Shown here in pieces: positions 1 to 6,982 of a stretch of DNA of 37,307 bases. The stretch is taken from contig JAJXUG010000036.1 in the NCBI GenBank assembly GCA_021783095.1, forward strand, positions 1-37,307. Reading direction: 5' to 3'. The notes beneath the pieces were generated by a model. The model saw nothing but the letters and a program-made list of their open reading frames with translations. It had not been told where the DNA came from and ran no database searches. Source of the stretch: Chloroflexota bacterium. Lineage in GTDB: Bacteria; Chloroflexota; Limnocylindria; Limnocylindrales; CSP1-4. The position numbers were made by a program, and so were the translations under genes. Within the stretch, counting starts at the first letter, position 1. Every line of letters starts with the position of its first letter.

Positions 1-450
1 CCAGGCCGGCGCCTGCGACTGCGCCGGGGCCTGCGGCTGCTCGGCGGCTTGCGGCTGCTCGACCGGCTCCGGCTTCGCGTCGGGCTGCGACGAAGCGCTG
101 CTCCAATGCGTCGCGGCCTGCGGCTGCGGGGCGGGCTGCGCCGGCGCGGCGCCCCACTGCGTGGTTGCGGGAGGCTGCGGGGCCGGCTGCGCCGGGGTCT
201 CGCCCCAGGCCGGAGCAGGCGACTGCGAGGCCGCCCCGCCCCACTGTCCCTGGCCGCCCTGCGGCTGCGCGGGCTGCTGCGGGGTGGCGCCCCAACCGGG
301 GATCGGGCCGCCCGAACCCGGGTTTGGCGGAGGCGGCGTGGTCCACCCGGGCGCCGCAGGTTCTGCGGGAGGGGCGGGCGTCGCGGGTTGCTGCGCCTCG
401 GGCTCAAGCTGATCCGGACCGGCCCCCTGGCCGGGCATGTCGCTCGCCAT
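1..450 (-). CDS. Partial Pro/Gln/Ala-rich low-complexity protein (N-terminal 150 residues)
   Basis: The frame is open on the minus strand from an ATG at 450 to the window edge, so only the first 150 residues are visible and the C-terminal part, which would identify it, is missing. A Shine-Dalgarno-like GGAGACGAGG sits directly before the ATG. The protein begins MASDMPGQGAG and is almost entirely Pro, Gln, Ala and Gly with regularly spaced Trp residues (36, 53, 70, 82, 99, 116, 150). Most spacings are 17 residues, so the DNA is a degenerate 51-bp in-frame tandem repeat with consensus WGxTPAQPAPQP. There is no signal peptide or membrane segment in the visible part. Such tails are common as disordered N-terminal linkers ahead of a membrane domain in high-GC Gram-positive-like bacteria. 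That placement is inference and I do not recognise the family. Plus-strand frames here are Arg-rich shadows. Confidence 0.7.
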   Translation of the reverse strand, partial: MASDMPGQGAGPDQLEPEAQQPATPAPPAEPAAPGWTTPPPPNPGSGGPIPGWGATPQQPAQPQGGQGQWGGAASQSPAPAWGETPAQPAPQPPATTQWGAAPAQPAPQPQAATHWSSASSQPDAKPEPVEQPQAAEQPQAPAQSQAPAW

Positions 451-555
451 CCTCGTCTCCCCGTGCAGGAACTCTGGGCGCCGCCATTGTCACCGGTCGC
501 GAGCGCGACGGGAATGGCCAATTACGAGCGTCCGCCCCGGACAGGTAAACTGGTC

Positions 556-561
556 TACAAT
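556..561 (+). promoter_or_regulatory. -10 element (TACAAT) for the CAT-anticodon tRNA
   Basis: TACAAT lies 10 nt before the first tRNA base, the expected distance for a sigma70-type -10 directing initiation close to the mature 5' end. No convincing -35 hexamer is visible. Confidence 0.55.
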
Positions 562-571
562 CCGCGGCCGT

Positions 572-646
572 GGCTGGGTAGCTCAGCGGCAGAGCAGGCG
601 ACTCATAACCGCCCGGTCGACAGTTCGATTCTGTCCCCAGCCACCA
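572..646 (+). tRNA. tRNA with CAT anticodon (elongator Met, or Ile2 after lysidine modification)
   Basis: A complete cloverleaf can be folded by hand. The acceptor stem is 572-578 with 636-642, the D arm 581-584 with 592-595, the anticodon stem 597-601 with 609-613 around loop CTCATAA (anticodon CAT at 604-606), and the T arm 619-623 with 631-635. The discriminator is A643 and CCA is encoded at 644-646. The first pair is G-C, so it is not a bacterial initiator tRNA, which lacks a 1:72 Watson-Crick pair. The anticodon arm GGCGACTCATAACCGCC closely resembles the tRNA-Ile2 arm of enterobacteria from memory, so a tRNA-Ile2 read by TilS is as plausible as elongator tRNA-Met. Pair 31-39 is an A-C mismatch. 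Confidence 0.93.
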
Positions 647-657
647 GCACTCATGCA

Positions 658-695
658 CCCGTTCGGGCCTCACACCCGGACGGGGCTTTCTGTTT
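658..695 (+). terminator. Intrinsic terminator after the tRNA
   Basis: A 10-bp stem (658-667 with 675-684, one T-G wobble) with a 7-nt loop is followed by a T-rich run (TTTCTGTTT at 687-695). It starts 12 nt after the encoded CCA. It is the only hairpin in the window with a clear U-tract. Confidence 0.8.
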
Positions 696-731
696 GATGC
701 GCCGAGACCTGCCGGGCATGGATCCGCAACG

Positions 732-763
732 GCAGGTGGGGCGTACTGCAGGTGGGGCGTGCT
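732..763 (+). repeat. Tandem 16-bp repeat upstream of the ftsH promoter
   Basis: GCAGGTGGGGCGTACT (732-747) is followed immediately by GCAGGTGGGGCGTGCT (748-763), 15 of 16 bases identical. It ends about 50 bp before the ftsH -10 element. The position would suit a pair of activator or repressor sites, which is inference. Confidence 0.6.
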
Positions 764-815
764 GATTGCAGCGAGCGCGAGGCCCTCGTCGGGGGGTCGT
801 CCGGGGGCCCGGCGC

Positions 816-821
816 TATACT
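816..821 (+). promoter_or_regulatory. -10 element (TATACT) for ftsH
   Basis: TATACT lies 50 nt before the ftsH start, giving a leader of about 45 nt that contains the GGAGG ribosome binding site. No good -35 is seen at the usual spacing. Confidence 0.55.
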
Positions 822-871
822 CGCCCGACGGCCGGCCCGCTCCGGCCTCTGACTCCTCGGAGGCGCTCCGT

Positions 872-2818
872 TTGAACGCAAAGTTCCTGCGCAACGGGAT
901 CGTGATGCTCGTCCTCGTGGTGGGCACGGTCGTGTTGCTCTACGCCTGGGTCAGCTCGTCGACCCAGCCCAACCAGCTTGGCTACTTCAAGTTCCTCAAC
1001 GACGTCAAGGCTGGCCACGTCGATCACGTCATCCAGGACGGCGAGACGGTGACGGTCACCTTGAACTCAGCCGGGGGAGGCTCGACGTACAGCGTCGTCG
1101 TCCCCAACGCCATCATGACCAACGTCGCGTCGGACATGATGCAGGCGGCCAACGCCGGCGGCGTCACCCTCGGTGACAACGCCTTCATCCGCAAGCCAAC
1201 GCCGGACACGTCGTGGATCGGCCTGCTGCTGACCGGCCTGCTGCCGCTGCTCGTGATCGGCGGCTTCATCTTCTTCATGATGCGCCAGGCCCAGGGCACG
1301 AACAATCAGGCGCTCAGCTTCGGCAAGAGCCGGGCGCGCATGTTCCTGGGCAACAAGACGGTCGTCACGTTCGCCGACGTCGCCGGCGTGGACGAGGCGA
1401 AGACCGAGCTCCAGGAAGTCGTGGAGTTCCTGAAATACCCGGAGAAGTTCAACTCGCTCGGCGCGCGCATCCCGCGCGGGGTGCTGCTCGTGGGCCCTCC
1501 GGGCACTGGCAAGACGCTGATGGCGCGAGCCGTGGCCGGCGAGGCCGGGGTGCCGTTCTTCAGCATCTCCGGCTCCGAGTTCGTCGAGATGTTCGTGGGC
1601 GTCGGCGCCAGCCGCGTGCGCGACCTGTTCGACCAGGCGAAGCGCAACTCGCCGTGCATCGTGTTCGTGGACGAGATCGACGCGGTCGGCCGCCAGCGCG
1701 GCGCCGGCCTCGGCGGCAGCCACGACGAGCGCGAGCAGACCCTCAACCAGATCCTCGTCGAGATGGACGGCTTCGACACCAACACCAACGTGATCGTCGT
1801 CGCCGCCACCAACCGCCCCGACGTCCTCGACCCGGCACTCCTGCGGCCCGGCCGCTTCGACCGCCAGGTCATCCTCGACCGCCCCGACATGAAGGGCCGC
1901 GTCGCCATCCTGCGGGTCCACACCAAGGGCAAGCCACTCGACAAGACCGTCTCGGTCGAAGAGGTCGCGCGCCAGTCGCCCGGCTTCTCCGGCGCAGACC
2001 TCGCGAACCTCGTCAACGAGGCGGCGATCCTGGCTGCGCGGCGCAACAAGAAGGTCGTCGGGATGAACGAGTTCTCCGAGGCCCTCGAGCGCATCGTCGC
2101 CGGCCCGGAGCGCAAGAGCCGCGTCATCTCCGACGAGGAGAAGCGGATCATCGCCTACCACGAGGGCGGCCACGCCGTCGTGCAGCGGATCCTGCCCAAG
2201 TGCGACCCCGTCGCCAAGGTCACGGTCATCAGCCGCGGCATGGCCCTCGGCTACACGATGGCGCTGCCCACGGAGGACCGCTACCTCCAGTCCAAGACCG
2301 AGTTCGAGGACAAGCTGGCGGGCCTGCTGGGCGGCAACGTCGCCGAGCGGCTCGTGTTCGGCGACATCACGACCGGTGCCAGCAACGACATCGAGAAGGC
2401 CACCGACCTCGCGCGGCGCATGGTCACCGAGTTCGGCATGAGCGATCGCCTCGGGCCGCTCTCGTTCGGCAAGCGCGACGAGCTCGTGTTCCTCGGCCGC
2501 GAGATCGGCGAGCAGCGCAACTACTCGGACGACGTCGCCAAGATGATCGACGAGGAAGTCCGCTCGCTCATCGACAATGCGTACGAGCGGGCGACCCAGG
2601 TGCTGACCACGCACCGTGACCGCCTGGACCGCCTCGCCGACAAGCTCATCGCCGAGGAGACCGTGGACGCGGAGGCCTTCGAGACGATCTTCGACGGCAT
2701 CCCGCCCAAGCCGGAGCGCAAGGCAGGGATCCCGCGGGTGATCGCGCCAGGCAACGAGGGCGGCACCTCGCCCGGCCCGACGGCGCCGGCGCCCAACCCG
2801 TCCCCCCAGCCGGCCTGA
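872..2818 (+). CDS. ftsH: ATP-dependent zinc metalloprotease FtsH
   Basis: Membrane-anchored AAA+ protease that extracts and degrades unassembled or damaged membrane proteins and some soluble regulators. The 648-residue length is typical. Visible in order: TM1 (about 9-28), an extracytoplasmic domain, TM2 (about 116-138), Walker A GPPGTGKT (208-215), Walker B IVFVDEID (263-270), the second region of homology with arginine fingers ([10 protein letters not shown]), and the zinc site HEGGH (430-434) with the downstream [12 protein letters not shown] region that supplies the third ligand. The canonical site is HEAGH, so only the variable position differs. The start is TTG at 872, chosen because GGAGG at 859-863 is 8 nt upstream and TM1 follows at once. 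An in-frame ATG at 752 would add 40 non-conserved residues upstream of the promoter. The C-terminal tail is Pro/Ala-rich. Confidence 0.97.
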   Translation: MNAKFLRNGIVMLVLVVGTVVLLYAWVSSSTQPNQLGYFKFLNDVKAGHVDHVIQDGETVTVTLNSAGGGSTYSVVVPNAIMTNVASDMMQAANAGGVTLGDNAFIRKPTPDTSWIGLLLTGLLPLLVIGGFIFFMMRQAQGTNNQALSFGKSRARMFLGNKTVVTFADVAGVDEAKTELQEVVEFLKYPEKFNSLGARIPRGVLLVGPPGTGKTLMARAVAGEAGVPFFSISGSEFVEMFVGVGASRVRDLFDQAKRNSPCIVFVDEIDAVGRQRGAGLGGSHDEREQTLNQILVEMDGFDTNTNVIVVAATNRPDVLDPALLRPGRFDRQVILDRPDMKGRVAILRVHTKGKPLDKTVSVEEVARQSPGFSGADLANLVNEAAILAARRNKKVVGMNEFSEALERIVAGPERKSRVISDEEKRIIAYHEGGHAVVQRILPKCDPVAKVTVISRGMALGYTMALPTEDRYLQSKTEFEDKLAGLLGGNVAERLVFGDITTGASNDIEKATDLARRMVTEFGMSDRLGPLSFGKRDELVFLGREIGEQRNYSDDVAKMIDEEVRSLIDNAYERATQVLTTHRDRLDRLADKLIAEETVDAEAFETIFDGIPPKPERKAGIPRVIAPGNEGGTSPGPTAPAPNPSPQPA

Positions 2819-2854
2819 CGCCGGCCAGCGAGGGCCGAACCACCGCACCCACCC

Positions 2855-2880
2855 GAGGGCGGACCACTTGGTCCGCCCTC
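2855..2880 (+). terminator. Hairpin terminator after ftsH
   Basis: A perfect 12-bp inverted repeat (GAGGGCGGACCA at 2855-2866 with TGGTCCGCCCTC at 2869-2880) begins 37 nt after the ftsH stop. Only a weak T-rich stretch follows. Confidence 0.7.
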
Positions 2881-2900
2881 GTTGCGTGTCCGGGGCGGGG

Positions 2901-2906
2901 TAGCAT
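2901..2906 (+). promoter_or_regulatory. Possible -10 element (TAGCAT) for the M20 dipeptidase
   Basis: TAGCAT lies 32 nt before the dipeptidase ATG. An AGGAG ribosome binding site (2929-2933) sits in the resulting short leader. Confidence 0.4.
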
Positions 2907-2938
2907 CGGGGCGTGCCATCCAGTCGCCAGGAGCCACC

Positions 2939-4363
2939 ATGAACGACGCGCCGAGCAGCCCCGAGCCCACCCCGATCGACCCAGCCGTGGAGGCCGCCCT
3001 GGTGGCCTCTCGGGAGGCGCGGGCAGCAGCCCTCCTGGCGTTCGCGAGGATCCCCAGCATCTCGACGCAGCCGCAGTACGCGGCGGACATGGTGACCGCC
3101 GCCGAGTGGATCGCGGCCAAGCTCCGCGGCGTGGGCGCGACCGAGGTGGAGGTATGCGCGACCGAGCTCCACCCGATCGTCTACGGGCGGATCCACGAGG
3201 CGCCCGGCGCACCGACCGTGCTCGTCTACTGCCATTTCGACGTCCAGCCGGTGGATCCGATCGAGCTCTGGGAGACGGCCCCGTTCGAGCCGTTCCTGCG
3301 CGACGGGCGATTCGTGGGGCGCGGCGTGGCGGACGACAAGGGCCAGCTGGTGATGCACCTCTCGGCTTTGGAGGCGCTGCGGGCCGTGGGACGGGCGCCG
3401 GCCGTCAACCTGACGTTCGTGTTCGAGGGCGAGGAGGAGTACGGCTCCGACAGCCTGTTCAAGTGGATCCCCGAGAACCGCGATCGGCTGGCCGCGGACG
3501 TCGCGGTCATCAGCGACACCACCTACTTCGAGGGCAACGTCCCGGCGATCACGGTGGCCCTGCGCGGGATCATGTACGCCCAGATCGACGTGGAGCTCTC
3601 GCCGGTCGACCTGCACTCGGGGCAGTACGGCGGCTCGGTGGAGAACCCGGCCATCGCGCTGGCGCGGATCATCACGGCCCTCAAGGGACCCGACGGCCGG
3701 GTCCGGATCCCGACGTTCTACGACGACGTGGTCGCGCTCACTGACGCCGACCGCGCCCAGATGGCCAGCCTGCCGTTCGACGAGGAGTCGTTCCGCGAGG
3801 AGACGCGGGTCCCGGCGTTGGTGGGCGAGACGGGCTGGACGATCCTCGAGAGCCGGACGGCTCGCCCGACGCTCGACGTCAACGGGATCTGGGGCGGCTT
3901 CCAGGGCGACGGCGCCAAGACCATCATCCCGGCCCACGCCCACGCCAAGGTGTCCACGCGGCTCGTCGCCGACCAGAAGCCCGAGAAGGTCTTCGAGGCC
4001 CTGCGGGACTACGTCGCCCAGGTGGCGCCTCCGGGCGTGAAGGTCACCACGACGTTCATCCATGGCGGTGAGGCGAGCCTGACCCCGACCGACCACCCGG
4101 CCACCCGTGCCGCGGCACGCGCCATCCGGGCCGTGGAGGGTGTCGACCCGGTGTACATCCGCGAGGGCGGCTCGATCCCGGTCACGGCCGCCTTCAGCAG
4201 TGTCCTGGGGCTGCCCGTCGTGCTGGCCGGCTTCGACCAGCCCAACTGCAACGCCCATGCCCCCAACGAGTGGCTCGACGAGCGCAACTTCGAGGCCGGC
4301 ACCCGGATCATCGTCCGGCTCTGGGACGAGCTCGCGAGCATCCCGCGCGGTGACGCCCAGTAG
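2939..4363 (+). CDS. M20 family metallo-dipeptidase
   Basis: Cytosolic zinc peptidase of the M20 dipeptidase group, 474 residues, likely cleaving dipeptides or other short peptides. The di-metal centre is readable: H99 and D101 in YCHFDVQP, bridging D132 in GVADDKGQ, the catalytic/metal glutamates at 165-167 in FEGEEEYGS, an Asp in ISDTTYF, and the last His in the NCNAHAPNEW segment near the C terminus. The lid/dimerisation domain lies in the middle (about 205-350), as in M20 enzymes generally. The ATG at 2939 is preceded by AGGAG with 5-nt spacing. An in-frame start at 2882 overlaps the putative promoter and is not used. It stands alone between a terminator and a separately promoted gene. 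The exact substrate cannot be read from the sequence. Confidence 0.93.
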   Translation: MNDAPSSPEPTPIDPAVEAALVASREARAAALLAFARIPSISTQPQYAADMVTAAEWIAAKLRGVGATEVEVCATELHPIVYGRIHEAPGAPTVLVYCHFDVQPVDPIELWETAPFEPFLRDGRFVGRGVADDKGQLVMHLSALEALRAVGRAPAVNLTFVFEGEEEYGSDSLFKWIPENRDRLAADVAVISDTTYFEGNVPAITVALRGIMYAQIDVELSPVDLHSGQYGGSVENPAIALARIITALKGPDGRVRIPTFYDDVVALTDADRAQMASLPFDEESFREETRVPALVGETGWTILESRTARPTLDVNGIWGGFQGDGAKTIIPAHAHAKVSTRLVADQKPEKVFEALRDYVAQVAPPGVKVTTTFIHGGEASLTPTDHPATRAAARAIRAVEGVDPVYIREGGSIPVTAAFSSVLGLPVVLAGFDQPNCNAHAPNEWLDERNFEAGTRIIVRLWDELASIPRGDAQ

Positions 4364-4413
4364 TCCGCGGCGGCAGGACGATCGGGGCAGGGGGCGCGTG
4401 CCTGCCCGAGTGT

Positions 4414-4419
4414 TAGGAT
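4414..4419 (+). promoter_or_regulatory. -10 element (TAGGAT) placed for a leaderless transcript
   Basis: TAGGAT ends 6 nt before the ATG at 4426, which would place the transcription start on the start codon. The same arrangement recurs before several other genes in the window. Confidence 0.5.
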
Positions 4420-4425
4420 GCGGTG

Positions 4426-5541
4426 ATGGTGGGTTCCGCGGGAGGACATGACGGCGTGACGACGGAAACCGGGCCGGCGGAGACGGGGCCTCTGCCGAAG
4501 TCGGCGTGGCGGCTCGACGGGCCCAATGGCAGCTTGGCGCCCCGATCGGCAATCGAGGTGCTGGTCGACCTCAACGACAAGGTGGCCACCGGCCGGGTCG
4601 GCGAGTACCAGCCCCTGCCGCTTGGCTTCACACCCCTCGACAAGACGATCGGGACGGGCCTGCGCGCGGGCGAGCTCCTGCTCATCGGCGGCGCCCAGGG
4701 CACCGGCAAGACCACCATGGCGCTCCAGATGGCACGCAACGTCGCCTCGGGTGGCCAGGCCAACGTGCTCTACCTCTGCTACGAGCACGACGAGCTCTAC
4801 CTGCTCAACCGCCTCATCGCCGCCGAGTCCGCCCTTGCCCACCTCCCCCACACCACGGGCGCAATCAAGATCCAGGACGTGCGCAAGGAGATCCTGGGCA
4901 CCTGGATGTCCGAGGGCGGCGGCGTCGCCCAGCTGGCCGCCAACCCGAGACTGCGGCCGTCGCTGGATCGCATCGCCCGCTACGGCCAGAACCTGTTCCT
5001 GCTCCGCGGCACCCAGACCGCCAGCACGATCGACGGCATCCGCGAGCTGGTGAAACAGCATCGCACGCTGTCGGGAGACCGGCGGCTGATGGTGGTCGTC
5101 GACTACATGCAGAAGGTGCCGGTCATCCCGGAGCCCGTCAACGAGTCGGAGAAGGTCACCTTCGTCATCAACGGCCTCAAGGACATCGCCCTGTCCGAGG
5201 ACGTGCCGATGATCGCGATCGTGGCCGCCGACAAGGAGGGCCTCAAGGCGTCGCGGCTGCGCAACTACCACCTGCGCGGGTCGTCGGCGATCAACTACGA
5301 GGCCGACATCATCCTGATCCTCAACGAGAAGTACCAGATCGTCGCCAAGGTCAACATCGAGTTCAACCCATACCAGGCGCAGCGGTTCCGAGACTGGGTG
5401 GTGCTCTCGGTGGAGAAGAACCGCGGCGGGATGGACGCGGTTGACCTCGAGTTCGAGAAGCACTTCGAGTTCTCCTGCTTCGACCCGAACGGGCGCACGG
5501 TGCAGGAGAAGCTGATCGAGGAACGCCTTTACAACGATTAG
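4426..5541 (+). CDS. Stand-alone DnaB-C-type RecA-fold ATPase
   Basis: The 371-residue protein has one RecA-like domain resembling the C-terminal half of replicative helicase DnaB. Visible are GFTPLDKTIGTGL leading into Walker A GGAQGTGKTT, a Walker B-like strand LMVVVDYMQKV, and LRGSSAINYEADIILIL, which matches the DnaB region that senses nucleotide and lines the DNA channel. The DnaB N-terminal domain and linker helix are absent, so it is unlikely to be the main replicative helicase. RadA/KaiC-like ATPases are the other option, but it lacks the RadA zinc finger and Lon-like domain. The start is uncertain: ATG 4426 fits a leaderless transcript, while GTG 4456 has GGAGG at 4441-4445. It has no operon partners. 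The biological role is unknown. Confidence 0.85.
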   Translation: MVGSAGGHDGVTTETGPAETGPLPKSAWRLDGPNGSLAPRSAIEVLVDLNDKVATGRVGEYQPLPLGFTPLDKTIGTGLRAGELLLIGGAQGTGKTTMALQMARNVASGGQANVLYLCYEHDELYLLNRLIAAESALAHLPHTTGAIKIQDVRKEILGTWMSEGGGVAQLAANPRLRPSLDRIARYGQNLFLLRGTQTASTIDGIRELVKQHRTLSGDRRLMVVVDYMQKVPVIPEPVNESEKVTFVINGLKDIALSEDVPMIAIVAADKEGLKASRLRNYHLRGSSAINYEADIILILNEKYQIVAKVNIEFNPYQAQRFRDWVVLSVEKNRGGMDAVDLEFEKHFEFSCFDPNGRTVQEKLIEERLYND

Positions 5542-5790
5542 GGGGGCCGGCCGATCCTGCGGCCCATCCGGCCGAACGGTCGACGGGCAGTCGACGAAAT
5601 CCGCGCCTGGCGGTCGCATCGTCGCCGCTGCGTCTGCATTGCGACCGCGGAACGCCCGATCCGCCGCCGCATGACGGCGCATCGTGGACTGGGAGGCGAC
5701 AAATCGGCCGGTTCATGGCCGGAATCGTCGTCCGGCAGTCGAAGCCATGGCCGGTCGAAGCGGGGCGCAGCCCCGATCCGCTCGAACCGC

Positions 5791-5796
5791 TAGAGT
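5791..5796 (+). promoter_or_regulatory. -10 element (TAGAGT) for ppa, leaderless spacing
   Basis: TAGAGT ends 7 nt before the ppa ATG and no ribosome binding site is present between them. A small hairpin (CGGGGC, 5761-5766, with GCCCCG, 5770-5775) precedes it. The rest of the 262-nt gap from 5542 holds short palindromes but no gene I can support. Confidence 0.5.
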
Positions 5797-5803
5797 TCGG
5801 CGC

Positions 5804-6319
5804 ATGAGCAGCAACGCGGACAAGTTCCCGGACGTCGTCGAGATCGTGGTCGAAATCCCGCGCGGGAGCCGCAACAAGTACGAGTTCGACGAGAAGGCGG
5901 GGGTGTTCCGGCTGGACCGGGTCCTGTCGTCGGCCGTGTTCTACAACTTCGACTACGGCTTCATCGAGGGCACGCGCGCCGACGACGGTGACCACACGGA
6001 CGCCCTGCTGATCATCGACGAGCCCACATTCACCGGCTGCCACGTCTGGGCTCGCCCGGTGGGCGGCCTCGAGATGCACGACGAGATGGGCTTCGACTTC
6101 AAGGTGCTGTGCGTCGCGCTTGGCGACCCCCACCAGCAGCACATCGAGCGGCTGGACCAGATCCGCCCCCACCGCCTGGTCGAGATCGAGCACTTCTTCG
6201 AGACCTACAAGCTGCTGGAGAAGAAGCAGGTCGACATCGACGGCTGGCGCGACCGCGACCGCGCGCACGAAGTGCTGCGCAGCGACCGCGAGCGCCTCGG
6301 CCCGGAGCGTGGTGGCTGA
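5804..6319 (+). CDS. ppa: Inorganic pyrophosphatase, family I
   Basis: Soluble Mg-dependent enzyme that hydrolyses pyrophosphate to two phosphates, pulling biosynthetic reactions forward. The 171-residue length is standard. The family signature is present: VEIPRGSRNKYEFD (about 16-29), the metal-binding aspartates in DDGDHTDALL (D61, D63, D66; the usual DGDPLDVL with changed non-metal positions), and the HDEMGFDFK stretch (D93, D98, K100). The ATG at 5804 is used because the conserved sequence begins just after it and a -10 element sits 7 nt upstream; 40 further in-frame codons upstream are not conserved-looking. The 3' end overlaps the next gene by 8 nt, suggesting cotranscription. Confidence 0.96.
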   Translation: MSSNADKFPDVVEIVVEIPRGSRNKYEFDEKAGVFRLDRVLSSAVFYNFDYGFIEGTRADDGDHTDALLIIDEPTFTGCHVWARPVGGLEMHDEMGFDFKVLCVALGDPHQQHIERLDQIRPHRLVEIEHFFETYKLLEKKQVDIDGWRDRDRAHEVLRSDRERLGPERGG

Positions 6320-6899
6320 GCAGCTCCAGCGGCTGTTCGTTGCCGTCGCGGTCCCGCCCAGCGCGCGCGCGGCGTGCTGCGAGGTCATCGACCCCGTCCG
6401 TACCAGCATGCTCGGCCGCGAGGCCCGGTGGGTCCGGACCGACAACCTCCACCTGACCATCCGATTCCTGGGCGACACGGCGCCCGACCTGGTGCCCGAT
6501 GTCGGCTTGGCGGTGATCGCCGCCGCCGAGACCGTCGAGCCGTTCCGCGTGGAGCTGGCCGGGGCGGGCGCGTTCCCGGACGGCCGCCACCCGCGGACCC
6601 TGTGGCTCGGCGTGGACCAGGGCAACGACGGCCTGATGCGGATCATCGACGCGCTCGAGGAGCCCCTGGACCGCCTCGGCTGGCCGCCCGACCCCCGCGC
6701 TCGCCGCCCGCACCTCACGGTGGCTCGCACCGATGCGGTCCCCGGCGAGGTGAGCCACGCCATCGCGGACGCGCTGGCGCAGGCGGCGACCGACTGGCGG
6801 ACCGGGTTTGAGGTGCAGACCCTGACGCTCTTCCGGAGCCACCTGGGCGGTGGCCCACCGCGCTACGAGCCTGTCGTGGAGGCCATTCTGCGGTCCTGA
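6312..6899 (+). CDS. thpR: RNA 2',3'-cyclic phosphodiesterase (2H superfamily, former 2'-5' RNA ligase)
   Basis: The 195-residue 2H phosphoesterase has both HxT motifs, HLTIRFLG (H47) and HLTVART (H134), the two catalytic histidines of the ThpR/LigT family. Known members open 2',3'-cyclic phosphates on RNA ends and can ligate 2'-5' in vitro. The gene starts at GTG 6312 (GTG 6309 is equally in frame), with GGAG at 6304-6307 inside the end of ppa, so translation is probably coupled. The C-terminal part (LTLFRSHLGGGPPRYEPV) matches the usual final strand of the fold. The in vivo substrate in this organism is not evident. Confidence 0.93.
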   Translation: MAEQLQRLFVAVAVPPSARAACCEVIDPVRTSMLGREARWVRTDNLHLTIRFLGDTAPDLVPDVGLAVIAAAETVEPFRVELAGAGAFPDGRHPRTLWLGVDQGNDGLMRIIDALEEPLDRLGWPPDPRARRPHLTVARTDAVPGEVSHAIADALAQAATDWRTGFEVQTLTLFRSHLGGGPPRYEPVVEAILRS

Positions 6900-6934
6900 T
6901 GCGCCGACGTTTGCCCCACGGGCGGTCGAGGCGC

Positions 6935-6975
6935 TAGGCTCGCACCTCCCCAACCTCGCACGAACCAGGGAGGAG
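6935..6975 (+). promoter_or_regulatory. -10 element and strong ribosome binding site for trpB2
   Basis: TAGGCT (6935-6940) is a possible -10. GGAGGAG (6969-6975) lies 7 nt before the ATG at 6983. This is one of the few genes here with both a leader and a strong Shine-Dalgarno site. I see no T-box, leader peptide or riboswitch fold in the short leader. Confidence 0.45.
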
Positions 6976-6982
6976 ACCCTCG

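Noticed and set aside
572..646. Initiator tRNA-fMet
   Set aside because: The acceptor stem begins with a G-C pair and the anticodon stem lacks the three consecutive G-C pairs of initiator tRNAs.
752..871. An N-terminal extension of FtsH from ATG 752
   Set aside because: It overlaps the 16-bp repeat and the -10 element, is not FtsH-like, and TTG 872 has a proper ribosome binding site.
1067..4552. A very long open frame antisense to ftsH and the dipeptidase (more than 1100 codons)
   Set aside because: It is Arg/His/Asp-rich with no recognisable domain, spans two well-supported genes and a terminator, and follows from the G/C bias at third codon positions.
5542..5803. A riboswitch or small RNA in the gap before ppa
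   Set aside because: Several short palindromes exist (for example around GTCGAC) but they form no known fold, and the -10 element lies downstream of them.
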